From: Acidimangrovimonas sediminis
Lineage (GTDB): Bacteria; Pseudomonadota; Alphaproteobacteria; Rhodobacterales; Rhodobacteraceae
Direction of reading: 5' to 3'
Length of the DNA stretch: 64,000 bases
Assembly: GCF_002871005.1 (NCBI RefSeq)
Contig: NZ_PHSN01000001.1
Location: 361,867-425,866 of the forward strand
Position numbers and translations under genes: made by a program. Under the pieces are notes generated by a model. That model saw nothing but the letters and a program-made list of their open reading frames with translations, searched no databases and was not told the DNA's origin. Shown here in pieces: positions 26,277 through 38,018 of the stretch. Each line of letters opens with the position of its first letter. Position 1 is the stretch's first letter.

Positions 26277-27028
26277 GGCGCATCGCACCGCGGCGGGGCA
26301 GAAGCGAACCGCCGGGCCAGGTCTTCCCTGGCCCGGATAATGGCCTCCGCCAGATCCGCCCCGTGGCACAATCCCGCAGCGATGGCGCTGGCAAGGTGGC
26401 AGCCCGTGCCACGCAGGGCGACCGGCTGGCGCGGCGCGGAAAAGACCTGCGGGGCGGTGCCCGGGCGGTAGAGCCGGTCCTCGCACCGCGCGGGATCGGT
26501 CCCGTGCCCGCCCTTGACCAGAACCGCCCCGCAGCCGCGGTCGAGGCAGGCCGCGGCCTTCGCGCCCTCGTCCACCCCCTCGGGCAGCCCCAGCGCGTGG
26601 CCCAGCCGGTCAAGTTCTGGCAGGTTCGGTGTCAGGAGCGTGACGCGCGGCAGAAGCTCCGCGATCAGCGCCGCGACCCCCTGGGGATCGAGCAGCGCGC
26701 GGCCCGAGCTGGCGGCCAGCACGGGGTCGAGGACAAGGGGCGCCGAGGGCAGGGCGGCGGCAACCGCGCGTACGATACCCGCGCGGCCCAGCATCCCGAT
26801 CTTGACGGCACCGACCGTGCCCCGGGTCGTGGCCTGCATCTGGGCGGCGACGCTGGCGGCGGGCACCGGGTGCAGGTCTTCGACCGCCGCATCGGTCTGG
26901 GCCGTGACGGCGGTCACGACGACCCGCGGCGTCAGCCCGAACCGCGCAACCGTCACCGTGTCGCGCACGATCCCCGCGCCGCCGCTGCTGTCCATGCCGC
27001 CGATCAGGAGAAGCGCGGGCAGGTTCAT
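26273..27028 (-). CDS. thiD: Hydroxymethylpyrimidine/phosphomethylpyrimidine kinase
   Basis: 251 residues, ribokinase-like. LLIGGMDSSGGAGIVRDTVT (substrate and P-loop-like region), TAVTAQTD, IGMLGRAG, LLTPNLPELDRL and the anion hole GTGCHLASAIAAGL are present. It phosphorylates HMP twice to HMP-PP. It is the last gene of the thiamine operon, with its ATG overlapping the thiF stop (ATGA). Confidence 0.95.
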   Translation of the reverse strand: MNLPALLLIGGMDSSGGAGIVRDTVTVARFGLTPRVVVTAVTAQTDAAVEDLHPVPAASVAAQMQATTRGTVGAVKIGMLGRAGIVRAVAAALPSAPLVLDPVLAASSGRALLDPQGVAALIAELLPRVTLLTPNLPELDRLGHALGLPEGVDEGAKAAACLDRGCGAVLVKGGHGTDPARCEDRLYRPGTAPQVFSAPRQPVALRGTGCHLASAIAAGLCHGADLAEAIIRAREDLARRFASAPPRCDAP

Positions 27029-27987
27029 CCCGCCTCCGCGAGGACGGCGAGCGCACCATGCCCCCGCGCGGCAAGCACTTGCGCCGCGCGCCAGGCCCGC
27101 ACGCCCGAGCGGCAGCACAGCACGACCCGACCGGGCGGTGGCTGCCAGCCCGTCACCTGCCCGGGCGACAGGCGCAGCGCACCGGGCACCACGGGAACCG
27201 GGGCCTCGCAGGTGTCGCGCAGTTCGACCACGGTGTCGCCGGAGGCCAGCGCGTCGGGCGACAGGAACGGGAAGGACCCGGCCCCCGGCTCCGGCGCGCC
27301 GTCGAAGCGGAAGCTGGCAAAGCGCCACTGCGCGAGGTCCAGCGTCACGCATTGCCCGAGGGGGGAGGGCGCATGCCCCAGCAGCACCCCGAGCGCCATC
27401 TGCGCCTGCAGCGCGCCCACCGCCGCCACCGCGGGCCCCATCACCCCCGCCGTCGCACAGCTTGCCGCGCTGCTCGGCAGGTCCGGGAACAGCGCGCGAT
27501 AGCTGGGCGCGGTGCCGCAGAAGCCCCCCGCATGCCCCGCGCGCCCCAGCACCGAGGCCGCGATCAGGGGGATCCGGCGGTCGCGGCAGAGATCCGACAG
27601 GATGTAGGTCACGGCAAAGCTGTCGGCCGCGTCGATCACCAGCCCGACGCCATCGAGCATGGCGGCGGCGGTGCCGGCGGTCAGCCGCGCGGCAACCGGC
27701 TCGACCCGGCAGGCGGGGTTCAGCCGTGTCAGCTCCCGCGCGGCGCAGTCGGCCTTGTGCTGGCCCAGGTCGTCCATGCGGTAGAGCGTCTGACGGTGAA
27801 GGTTGCTCTCCTCCACCCGGTCGGGGTCGAGGATCCGGATCCGGCCGATCCCGGCACCGGCCAGCGCGGGCAGCACGGTCGCGCCCAGCCCGCCGGCGCC
27901 GACCACCAGCACATGCGCCGCCGCCAGCCGGGCCTGCCCGTCCGCGCCAACCTCCGGCAGGATCGCCTGGCGGTCATAGCGGCTCAT
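27025..27987 (-). CDS. thiF: ThiF/MoeB-type adenylyltransferase with C-terminal rhodanese domain
   Basis: 320 residues. Residues about 1-225 form the E1-like adenylation domain: ATP-binding VVGAGGLGATVLPALAGAGIG, DPDRVEESNLHRQTLY and SDLCRDRRIPLIAASVLG. Residues about 235-320 form a rhodanese domain with CCRSGVRAWRAAQVLAARG, the likely persulfide cysteine. It adenylates the C-terminal Gly of ThiS and probably also delivers sulfur, so one protein may replace ThiF plus the ThiI rhodanese part. It overlaps thiE and thiD by four bases each. Confidence 0.9.
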   Translation of the reverse strand: MSRYDRQAILPEVGADGQARLAAAHVLVVGAGGLGATVLPALAGAGIGRIRILDPDRVEESNLHRQTLYRMDDLGQHKADCAARELTRLNPACRVEPVAARLTAGTAAAMLDGVGLVIDAADSFAVTYILSDLCRDRRIPLIAASVLGRAGHAGGFCGTAPSYRALFPDLPSSAASCATAGVMGPAVAAVGALQAQMALGVLLGHAPSPLGQCVTLDLAQWRFASFRFDGAPEPGAGSFPFLSPDALASGDTVVELRDTCEAPVPVVPGALRLSPGQVTGWQPPPGRVVLCCRSGVRAWRAAQVLAARGHGALAVLAEAG

Positions 27988-28610
27988 GGCGCGCCCCTCC
28001 CGGCGGCGGCGGAGGTGGCGGCGGTGACAGCCAGCCATTCGCGGCAGCGGGCCGCGGGGTCGGCGGCCTGCTGGATATCGGTGACCACGGCGGCGCTGTC
28101 GGCGCCTGCGGCCAGCACGCCCGCCACGCGGTCGGGCGTCAGCCCGCCGATCGCCACCAGCGGCACACTGCCCGCCAGCCGCCTCCATTCGGTGACTCGC
28201 GCAAGCCCCTGCTCGGCCCATTTCATCTTCTTCAGAAGCGTCGGGTAGATCGGCCCGAGCGCGATATAGGCGGGGGCGCAGGCCAGCGCGCGGTCCAGTT
28301 CGGCATGGTCGTGGGTCGACAGACCGTAGCGCACGCCCGCCCGTTTGAGCGCGGCAAGATCGGCACGGTCGAGGTCCTCCTGCCCGAGGTGGACGAAGTC
28401 GATGCCCAGATCCAGCGCCAGTTCCCAGTGATCGTTGAGGATCAGCTGCGCACCATGGCGGGCGCAGCAGGCCTGCGCGCGGATGGCCTCGGCCCGCAGG
28501 GCATCGGGCGAGAGATCCTTGGCGCGCAGTTGCACCAGCCGCACGCCCTGCGGGACGAGGCGTTCGAGGCGCGCCGCCGTGGCGGTGATCAGGTAGAACG
28601 GATCGAGCAT
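27984..28610 (-). CDS. thiE: Thiamine phosphate synthase
   Basis: 208 residues, TIM barrel. FYLITATAARLERL, VRLVQLRAKDLSPDALR, LILNDHWELALDLGIDFVHLGQEDL, YGLSTHDHAELDRAL, YIALGPIYPTLLK and VAIGGLTPDRVAGVLAAGADSAAVVTD are the family blocks. It joins HMP-PP and thiazole phosphate. It begins in a TGATG overlap with thiG and ends in an ATGA overlap with thiF. Confidence 0.95.
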   Translation of the reverse strand: MLDPFYLITATAARLERLVPQGVRLVQLRAKDLSPDALRAEAIRAQACCARHGAQLILNDHWELALDLGIDFVHLGQEDLDRADLAALKRAGVRYGLSTHDHAELDRALACAPAYIALGPIYPTLLKKMKWAEQGLARVTEWRRLAGSVPLVAIGGLTPDRVAGVLAAGADSAAVVTDIQQAADPAARCREWLAVTAATSAAAGRGAP

Positions 28611-29365
28611 CACAGCACCGCCAGCCCGAAGACCGGGGTCGAGGGGGCGGCCATGTCGCGCGGCTCCATCAGCCCCGCGCCATGGGCCGCGCGCCCTGCC
28701 GCCACCGCCTGCCCGAAGGCCCGGGCCATGGCCACCGGATCGCCCGCGCGCGCCACGGCAGTGTTCAGGAGAACGGCGTCGAAGCCCAGTTCCATCGCCC
28801 GCGCCGCCTCGCTCGGCGCGCCCAGCCCCGCGTCGATCACCAGCGGCACGCCGTCGAAATGCGCCCGCATCCGGCGCAGCGCCCCGACATCGCTCAGCCC
28901 CTGACCGGAGCCGATCGGCGCGCCCCAGGGCATCAGCACCCTGCACCCGGCCTCGATCAGCTTCTCGCCGACGATCAGGTCGTCGGTGGTGTAGGGAAAC
29001 ACCTCGAACCCCTCGTCGCACAGGATCCTCGCGGCCTCGACCGTGGCGAAGGGATCGGGCTGAAGCGTGTCCGCATGGCCGATCACCTCCAGCTTGATCC
29101 AGTCGGTGGCGAAGACCTCGCGCGCCATGCGGGCGGTGGTGACCGCCTCGGAGACGCTGTGGCAGCCGGCGGTGTTGGGCAGCACCCGGCAGCCCGAGGC
29201 GGCGACGAGGTCGCGAAAACCCGCGCCACCCGGGCCTTCGCGCCGCAGGCTCACGGTGATCACCTGCGTGCCCGAGGCGGCGATCGCCTCGGCCAGCACG
29301 GCGGGAGAGGGGTATTGCGCCGTGCCCAGCATCAGGCGGCTGGTCAGGTCGGTGCCGTAGAACAT
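28610..29365 (-). CDS. thiG: Thiazole synthase
   Basis: 251 residues. The Schiff-base lysine is in [17 protein letters not shown]; other blocks are [98 protein letters not shown]. It forms the thiazole from DXP, ThiS thiocarboxylate and dehydroglycine. It starts three bases after the thiS stop. Confidence 0.96.
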   Translation of the reverse strand: MFYGTDLTSRLMLGTAQYPSPAVLAEAIAASGTQVITVSLRREGPGGAGFRDLVAASGCRVLPNTAGCHSVSEAVTTARMAREVFATDWIKLEVIGHADTLQPDPFATVEAARILCDEGFEVFPYTTDDLIVGEKLIEAGCRVLMPWGAPIGSGQGLSDVGALRRMRAHFDGVPLVIDAGLGAPSEAARAMELGFDAVLLNTAVARAGDPVAMARAFGQAVAAGRAAHGAGLMEPRDMAAPSTPVFGLAVL

Positions 29366-29368
29366 GGC

Positions 29369-29549
29369 TCAGCCCCCCTGCATCGGCGCCACGATCTCGA
29401 CCCGGGCGCCTTCGGTCAGGCTGGTCGCGGGGCGCAGGGCGCGCGGGACGAATTCGGCGTCGAGGGCGGTGGCGACCGAGGTGGCGTCGAGCGCGCGTTC
29501 CTCGACCAGATCGGCCAGGGTTCGGGCGGCGGTCTCGACAGGGGCGCCG

Positions 29550-29566
<17 letters not shown>
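29369..29566 (-). CDS. thiS: Sulfur carrier protein ThiS
   Basis: 65 residues, ubiquitin-like fold, ending in the required Gly-Gly (VAPMQGG). It begins MQILLNGAPVET. ATG 29566 is preferred over ATG 29572 because AAGGAG lies seven bases before it. It overlaps the end of thiO by 17 bases. Adenylated by ThiF, it carries the sulfur for the thiazole. Confidence 0.94.
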
Positions 29567-32566
<3,000 letters not shown>

Positions 32567-32640
32567 GTGAGCATAGGCCCATGCGGCGGCCTGTCAATCG
32601 TCGTCTTCGGGGGCAGGCAGGTGGCAGCGTCGGGTCAGGG

Positions 32641-32666
32641 GTAGGGCGCGTTCAAACGCACCCTAC
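32641..32666. repeat. 26-bp near-palindrome, dispersed repeat copy 2
   Basis: Inverted repeat beginning GTAGGGCGCG and ending CGCACCCTAC, matching the element at 1775-1800 with a few changes. It lies between the riboswitch leader and the RraA-like stop, directly followed by a 15-bp tandem repeat. Confidence 0.75.
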
Positions 32667-32668
32667 GA

Positions 32669-32716
32669 GGCGCCGGGTGTCAGGGCGCCGGGTGTCAGGG
32701 CGCCGGGTGTCAGGGC
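32669..32716. repeat. 15-bp tandem repeat, three units
   Basis: The unit GGCGCCGGGTGTCAG occurs three times in direct tandem with a partial fourth. It is immediately next to the 26-bp palindrome and downstream of the RraA-like gene. Each unit starts with the palindrome GGCGCC. No coding reading is supported. Confidence 0.85.
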
Positions 32717-32760
32717 ACGGCGCATGCAGCGTGGTGAGCAGCCGGCTGAGGAGGGGCGCC

Positions 32761-33471
32761 TCAGCGCCCGGTCTTCTCGCGCCAGGCGTTGAAGGTCGCG
32801 AGGTGTTCGTCCTTCGTGCGGGGGTAGAGGCCGATGATCGTCGCCCCCGCCTTCACCTGCTCGACCACGAAATCCTCGTAGGCGCTCATCTCCACCGCCT
32901 CGCGGGCGACTTCGTCGGCCAGATGGGCGGGGATGACGATGACGCAATCGTCGTCGCCCACGATGACGTCGCCCGGGAAGACCGGTGCATCGCCACAGCC
33001 GATCGGGCCGTTGATCTCGATCGCCTCGTTGATCGTCAGGTTGGTGGGCGAGGAGGGGCGGTGGTGGTAGGCGGGGATGTCCAGATCGGCGATCGTCGCC
33101 GCATCGCGAAAGCCGCCATCCGTCACCACGCCCGCGCCGCCGCGCACCATCAGCCGGGTGATCAGGATGTCGCCGGCCGAGGCCGCGCGGGCATCCTTGC
33201 GGCTGTCCATCACCAGCACGTGGCCCGGCGGGCAGGTCTCGATCGCCTTGCGCTGGGGGTGGTCGGGGTTGCGGAACTCGGACAGCTGGTTGCGGTCCTC
33301 GCGCGCGGGCATGTAGCGCAGGGTGAAGGCCGGGCCCACCATGTTGCGGCCCTTGGCGCCCACCGGGTGGACGTCCTGGATCACCTGATTGCGCAATCCG
33401 CGTTTGTAAAGTGCCGTGGCCAGGGTCGCGACCGACACCCCCATCAGCTTCTCGCGTGTGTCCTCGTTCAT
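32761..33471 (-). CDS. RraA-like / HMG-aldolase family protein
   Basis: 236 residues. The RraA/4-hydroxy-4-methyl-2-oxoglutarate aldolase fold is clear: KGRNMVGPAFTLRYMP, GHVLVMDSRKDARAASAGDILITRL, GAGVVTDGGFRD (metal and substrate loop, with the Arg-Asp pair) and VFPGDVIVGDDDCVIVIPAHL. It has an N-terminal extension over minimal RraA. In this setting, an aldolase or decarboxylase acting on a 2-oxo sugar acid is more likely than RNase E control (inference). GGAGG is four bases from ATG 33471. Confidence 0.88.
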   Translation of the reverse strand: MNEDTREKLMGVSVATLATALYKRGLRNQVIQDVHPVGAKGRNMVGPAFTLRYMPAREDRNQLSEFRNPDHPQRKAIETCPPGHVLVMDSRKDARAASAGDILITRLMVRGGAGVVTDGGFRDAATIADLDIPAYHHRPSSPTNLTINEAIEINGPIGCGDAPVFPGDVIVGDDDCVIVIPAHLADEVAREAVEMSAYEDFVVEQVKAGATIIGLYPRTKDEHLATFNAWREKTGR

Positions 33472-33542
33472 GATGCCTCCTCCTCGGGCAATCCGGGGCA
33501 CAGGGTGCCCCTGGTCATGTGATCGCGAAGTTCCCCGGGCGT

Positions 33543-34442
33543 TCAGGCCAGCCTGCTGGCCTTGAGGAACGCCGTCATCCGGGCCTGCTGGCTGTCCGTC
33601 AGGGGCCAGGCCGAGGGCGGCCGCGTCGGCCCGCAATCGTGCCCGGTGGCGATCAGCGCGGCCTTCACCCCGGTCACGTTGGTGCCGCCAAGCTCCTCCG
33701 CCCGGATATCCTCGAACGGCTTCATCTCCGCGATCAGGGCATTGGCGCGCGGGTAGTCCCCCGCCTCGAGGGCGGCGTGGATGGCAAGCGAGCGTTCGGG
33801 CCAGACGTTGATCAGCCCCGAGGTGAAGCCCCGCGCGCCCACGGCGTAGAAGCTGGGCGCCCAGACCTCGGCGAGGCCGCCGACCCAGGTGATCGACGGA
33901 TCGCAGGCGGCGATGGCGGCCGCAAGCTTCATCGGGTTCGGCGTCGCCCATTTCACGCCCTTCACGCCCGGGATCTCGCACAGCGCGCGGATCCCGTCGG
34001 TGCCGATCGCGTCATTCCGGAGGTACAGCATCAGCGGCAGCCCGCCGCCGGCCTCGGCCACCTGCCGCACATAGTCGACCGTGCCGCGGGGCGAGACGAA
34101 GGGGTCAGGCGGCTGGTGCACCATGAGGGCGGTGGCCCCGGCCTTCGCACTCTCCTCGGCCAGCCGGCAGGCATCGCCGATGGATTTGCCGACCCCGGCC
34201 AGAAGGGGCGCGCGGTCGCCCACCAGCTGCGCCACCTCGCGCACCATGAGGCAGGCCTCGTCGGTCGTCAGGCCGTAGAATTCGCCGGTGTTGCCGTTGA
34301 CCACCGGCATGTGCAGCCCGGCCGCCAATGCCCTGTCGAGGATCGGGGAAAGGCGGTCGGGGGCGACCTTGCCGCCCGCGTCATAGGGGGTCACGAGGAT
34401 GCCGGAGATACCGGCGAGGGCCGCGTCGAGATCATGGGTCAT
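33543..34442 (-). CDS. DapA family protein (2-oxo-3-deoxy sugar acid dehydratase/aldolase)
   Basis: 299 residues, TIM barrel of the dihydrodipicolinate synthase family. The Schiff-base lysine is Lys164 (VKGVKWATPNP), the catalytic tyrosine Tyr140 (LMLYLRND) and the substrate loop NGNTGEFYGLT. Beside an IlvD/Edd sugar-acid dehydratase, the best match is a 2-dehydro-3-deoxy-pentonate dehydratase or aldolase rather than lysine biosynthesis (inference from context). It starts seven bases after the dehydratase stop. Confidence 0.88.
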   Translation of the reverse strand: MTHDLDAALAGISGILVTPYDAGGKVAPDRLSPILDRALAAGLHMPVVNGNTGEFYGLTTDEACLMVREVAQLVGDRAPLLAGVGKSIGDACRLAEESAKAGATALMVHQPPDPFVSPRGTVDYVRQVAEAGGGLPLMLYLRNDAIGTDGIRALCEIPGVKGVKWATPNPMKLAAAIAACDPSITWVGGLAEVWAPSFYAVGARGFTSGLINVWPERSLAIHAALEAGDYPRANALIAEMKPFEDIRAEELGGTNVTGVKAALIATGHDCGPTRPPSAWPLTDSQQARMTAFLKASRLA

Positions 34443-34449
34443 GGGGGCC

Positions 34450-36192
34450 TCAGAAGATATCGGGTTCGCCCGCCGTGCGGCCGAAATCGGATTGCAGGAA
34501 GTCGAAGTCGCAGCCCTGGTCGGCCTGGGTGACGTGGCGCGAATACATCCAGCCCCAGCCGCGTTCGAACCGGGCCGGCGGCGGGGTCCAGGCGGCCTTG
34601 CGCGCCGCGATCTCGGCGTCATCCACCAGCATGTCGAGGCGTCGCGCGCCAAGGTCGAGACGCACGATATCCCCGGTCTTCAGCAGCGCGAGCGGCCCGC
34701 CCGCGAAGCTTTCGGGCGCCACGTGCAGGACGCAGGCGCCGTAGGAGGTCCCCGACATTCGCGCGTCGGAGATGCGCAGCATGTCGCGGTGCCCCTGCTT
34801 GATCAGCGCCTTGGGGATCGGCAGCATGCCCCATTCCGGCATGCCCGGCCCCCCCAGCGGTCCCGCGTTGCGCAAGACCATGACGTGGTCGGGGGTGACC
34901 TCCAGCGTCTCGTCATCCACCGCCTTCTTCATCTCGGGGTAGCTGTCGAAGACCAGCGCGGGCCCCTCGTGGGTATAGTACTTCGGGTCGCAGGCGGCAG
35001 GCTTGATGATCGCACCGTCCGGGCAGAGGTTGCCGCGCAGCACGGCAAGCGACCCCTCGTGGTAGACCGGGTTCGACAGAGGGCGGATCACGTCGTCGTT
35101 GTAGACCTCGGCGCCCTCGAGGTTCACGCCCAGCGTCTTGCCGGTGACCGTCAGGCAGCCGGTATCCAGCCGGTCCTCGATCTGTTTCATCAGCGCGCGC
35201 AGGCCGCCCGCGTAGAAGAAATCCTCCATCAGGTAGTCCTTTCCGGAGGGGCGGACATTGGCGATCAGTGGCGTCTCGCGCCCCAGCGCATCCAGCGCGT
35301 CGAGGTCGAGGGGGATCCCCGCGCGCCGCGCCATGGCGATCAGGTGGACGACGGCGTTGGTGGAACAGCCCGTCGCCATGGCCACGATCGCCGCGTTGCG
35401 CACCGCGGCTTCGGTGACGATCCTCGCCGGTGTCAGATCCTCCCACACCATCTCGACGATCCGCCGACCGCAGGCCGAGGACATGCGCTGGTGCCCCGAA
35501 TCCACCGCGGGGATCGACGAGGCGCCGGGCAGTGTGAGCCCCAGCGCGTCGGTGATCGCCATCATGGTGGAGGCCGTGCCCATCGTCATGCAGGTGCCGG
35601 CCGAGCGCGCGATGCCGCCCTGCACGCCCAGCCACTCCTCGTCGGTGATGTTGCCGGCGCGGCGTTCGTCCCAATATTTCCACGCGTCCGAACCGGAGCC
35701 GAGGATGCGCCCGGCGTAGTTCCCGCGCAGCATCGGGCCGGCGGGAAGGTAGATCATCGGCACGCCCGCGCTGATCGCCCCCATCACGAGGCCGGGGGTG
35801 GTCTTGTCGCAGCCGCCCATCAGCACCACGCCGTCCAGCGGGTGGGAGCGGATCATCTCTTCCGTCTCCATCGCCAGCATGTTGCGGTAGAGCATCGAGG
35901 TCGGCTTGGTGAAGCTTTCGTCGACCGAGAGGGTGGGCATCTCGACCGGGAAGCCGCCGGCCTGGGCGATCCCGCGCTTCACGTCCTTCACCCGCTCGGG
36001 AAAGTGCGAATGGCAGGAGTTCAGCTCCGACCAGGTGCTGAGGATGCCAATCACCGGCTTGTCGCGGAATTCCTCCTCGGCATAGCCCAGCTGCATCATG
36101 CGCGAGCGGTGCCCGAAACTGCGCAGGTCGTCGGGCGAGAACCAGCGCGCGGAGCGCAATTCCGCAGGGTGCTTGCGGGGCGGCTCGGTCAT
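34450..36192 (-). CDS. IlvD/Edd family sugar-acid dehydratase, L-arabinonate dehydratase-like
   Basis: 580 residues. Cys60 (SELNSC), Cys128 (GGCDKTTPG) and Cys201 (AGTCMTMGTAST) match, with an offset of one, the [2Fe-2S] ligands I recall for Rhizobium L-arabinonate dehydratase; Lys130 would be the carbamylated metal ligand. The block IYLPAGPMLRGNYAG also fits sugar-acid dehydratases rather than biosynthetic IlvD. It would convert an aldonate to a 2-oxo-3-deoxy acid. GAGGAGG precedes ATG 36192. First gene of a three-gene catabolic operon. Confidence 0.9.
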   Translation of the reverse strand: MTEPPRKHPAELRSARWFSPDDLRSFGHRSRMMQLGYAEEEFRDKPVIGILSTWSELNSCHSHFPERVKDVKRGIAQAGGFPVEMPTLSVDESFTKPTSMLYRNMLAMETEEMIRSHPLDGVVLMGGCDKTTPGLVMGAISAGVPMIYLPAGPMLRGNYAGRILGSGSDAWKYWDERRAGNITDEEWLGVQGGIARSAGTCMTMGTASTMMAITDALGLTLPGASSIPAVDSGHQRMSSACGRRIVEMVWEDLTPARIVTEAAVRNAAIVAMATGCSTNAVVHLIAMARRAGIPLDLDALDALGRETPLIANVRPSGKDYLMEDFFYAGGLRALMKQIEDRLDTGCLTVTGKTLGVNLEGAEVYNDDVIRPLSNPVYHEGSLAVLRGNLCPDGAIIKPAACDPKYYTHEGPALVFDSYPEMKKAVDDETLEVTPDHVMVLRNAGPLGGPGMPEWGMLPIPKALIKQGHRDMLRISDARMSGTSYGACVLHVAPESFAGGPLALLKTGDIVRLDLGARRLDMLVDDAEIAARKAAWTPPPARFERGWGWMYSRHVTQADQGCDFDFLQSDFGRTAGEPDIF

Positions 36193-36219
36193 GGAAATCC
36201 TCCTCACTTCTTCGTTGTA

Positions 36220-36344
36220 ATGTATGCGTATGCAAATGCACGTGTCAACGCGGCTTTCGGGATTCACTCAACCATAAATCAATCCAACATGGGTGCTTGA
36301 CAGGGGCGCTGAGTCCATGCTGACTATTATGAATGCGCTTGCAT
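36220..36344. promoter_or_regulatory. Divergent control region with two LacI-type operator candidates
   Basis: ATGAATGCGCTTGCAT at 36329-36344 matches the palindrome ATGCAAGCGCTTGCAT in 14 of 16 positions. ATGTATGCGTATGCAA at 36220-36235 is a weaker match and a partial palindrome itself. The sites lie between the dehydratase (minus) and tctC (plus), close to the start of each. The LacI protein at 39620 is the obvious candidate binder. Promoter elements are not clear. Confidence 0.6.
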
Positions 36345-36427
36345 TGGCGGGCGGAATGGTGCGGCCGGAGGAGGTTTGGCGGCGCCGCAAAGGCCGCGCA
36401 CGACGTGGCATGACACGGGAGGATCGG

Positions 36428-37471
36428 ATGAATTTCACGCGCAGAACCCTTCTGGCGACCGCCGGTGCGGCGCTTGCGACGCGGCCGCTGGGCGCGCTGG
36501 CGGCCGGTAAGCTGCCACGCAACGTGCGGCTGGTGATCGGGTCGAAATCGACCGGTGGCGACACTTACCAGAACTCGGCCATCGTGGCGGATGCGCTGGC
36601 CAAGGAGCTGGATATCAACATCAAGGTCGACGCGGTCGGCGCGACCCAGGCCTTCAAGGCGCTGGAGCGCGACAGCCGCGGCACCACGATGATGATCTTC
36701 CACGATCAGAGCTATCTGGGCTGGCTCTACGGCCGCACCGGCTATGTCGACCCGTTCAAGACCTACGCGATCGGGCCGACCGTCGCGATCAACCCGGGCA
36801 ACGCCTATCTCGTGGCCAAGAACTCGCCCTACAAGACCATGGGCGACGTGTTCAAGGCGGCCGCCGACGGCAAGCGGATCCGCGTCGCGATTCAGCCCGG
36901 CGGCGTCAGCGAGATCGGCTTTTCGGCGATGAAGAATGCGGCCAAGGTGATGCACCCCGGGTCCGAGAAGAACCTTGTCGCGGTCAACACCGGCTCTCAA
37001 TCCGACAAGAACCAGGCGCTGTGGGACGATCTGGCCGATGTCATCAACGGCTCGATCCAGGCCAACGAGCAGTTCACGCAGCTCGACGCCTCGGACAAGA
37101 AGGCGATGCGCTTCATCTGGATCACCGCGCGGCAAAAGACGCTGGAGCAGGCGCCCGAGAAGGGCATGGGCAAGACCACCCGCGACGACCTGCTGAAATA
37201 CGCCTCGCCCGAGACCTCGGTCACGCTGGACGGCAAGAAGGATTTCACCTTCGACAAGGAATTCTTCTTCATGTTCAACAAGAAGATGGATCCGGCGATC
37301 ATCGAGACGGTGAACCAGGGGCTGGCTGCGGTGTTCAAGAAGGGCGAGATCCAGAAGCGCCAGAAGGCAGCGTTCTTCATCCCGAACTACCTGCCGACGG
37401 ATCAGGCGCTGGCCCATCTCAAGGACAAGGCCGACACCTACGCCAAGGTGATCAAGGACATCCGGAGCTAG
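36428..37471 (+). CDS. tctC: TTT transporter substrate-binding protein (TctC-type)
   Basis: 347 residues. The N-terminus MNFTRRTLLATAGAALATRP has a twin-arginine-type signal. The mature part resembles TctC/Bug receptors (LVIGSKSTGGDTYQNS near the N-terminus), which capture carboxylates, including sugar acids, in the periplasm. GGGAGG lies before ATG 36428; an ATG six codons upstream is less likely. First gene of tctCBA, divergent from the dehydratase operon. Confidence 0.88.
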   Translation: MNFTRRTLLATAGAALATRPLGALAAGKLPRNVRLVIGSKSTGGDTYQNSAIVADALAKELDINIKVDAVGATQAFKALERDSRGTTMMIFHDQSYLGWLYGRTGYVDPFKTYAIGPTVAINPGNAYLVAKNSPYKTMGDVFKAAADGKRIRVAIQPGGVSEIGFSAMKNAAKVMHPGSEKNLVAVNTGSQSDKNQALWDDLADVINGSIQANEQFTQLDASDKKAMRFIWITARQKTLEQAPEKGMGKTTRDDLLKYASPETSVTLDGKKDFTFDKEFFFMFNKKMDPAIIETVNQGLAAVFKKGEIQKRQKAAFFIPNYLPTDQALAHLKDKADTYAKVIKDIRS

Positions 37472-37591
37472 GCCCGGCAGAACCCGCGGGTCCGGCCGAC
37501 CGGGGCCGGGCCCGGCCACCACGATCGCCGGGCAGGGGCGCCTTTCGGGCCGCTTCCCCGTCCCGGCCGCCAGCTTCCGGGGGAGGGGTGC

Positions 37592-38011
37592 ATGGCCGAC
37601 CTGTTCAAGGTCCATATCAATTTCGCCACGTCGCAGCTGATCTTTCCGACGATCATCGCCTGCGTGCTCGCGGTGCTGGGCATCGCCATCGCGATCACCC
37701 ACCGGCACCGGATTGCCGGGGCCGGGGCGCATTGGCGCGCCATCGCCGGGCGCATGGACAAGATGCGCTTCTTCGGCGCGATCGGGCTGACGCTGGTCTA
37801 TTTCTCGACGATGCAGCCGGTGGGCAACCTCTGGCCCAACACCGGCATGGGGTTCCTGCTCACCTCGATCCCCTTCGTCTTTCTCTGCGGTGTCCTTTTC
37901 CTGCACGACCGTCGCCCGGGCAACATGATCGGGCTGACCGTGGCGGCGCTGGTCGCGCCCACGCTGGTCTGGTGGGTCTTCGCCGATCTCTTCTTCCTGA
38001 CGCTGCCCTGA
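37592..38011 (+). CDS. tctB: TTT transporter small membrane subunit (TctB-type)
   Basis: 139 residues, four hydrophobic helices (LIFPTIIACVLAVLGIAIAI; FFGAIGLTLVYFSTM; GFLLTSIPFVFLCGVLFL; LTVAALVAPTLVWWVFADLF). Size and position between tctC and tctA define it. GGGGGAGGGG precedes the ATG. It is poorly conserved in sequence, as usual for this subunit. Confidence 0.85.
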   Translation: MADLFKVHINFATSQLIFPTIIACVLAVLGIAIAITHRHRIAGAGAHWRAIAGRMDKMRFFGAIGLTLVYFSTMQPVGNLWPNTGMGFLLTSIPFVFLCGVLFLHDRRPGNMIGLTVAALVAPTLVWWVFADLFFLTLP

Positions 38012-38018
38012 GGCCCTC

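Noticed and set aside
34450..36192. Dihydroxy-acid dehydratase IlvD of branched-chain amino acid synthesis
   Set aside because: The context (DapA-like, RraA-like, TctCBA, LacI) and the Cys60/Cys128/Cys201 pattern fit a sugar-acid dehydratase better.
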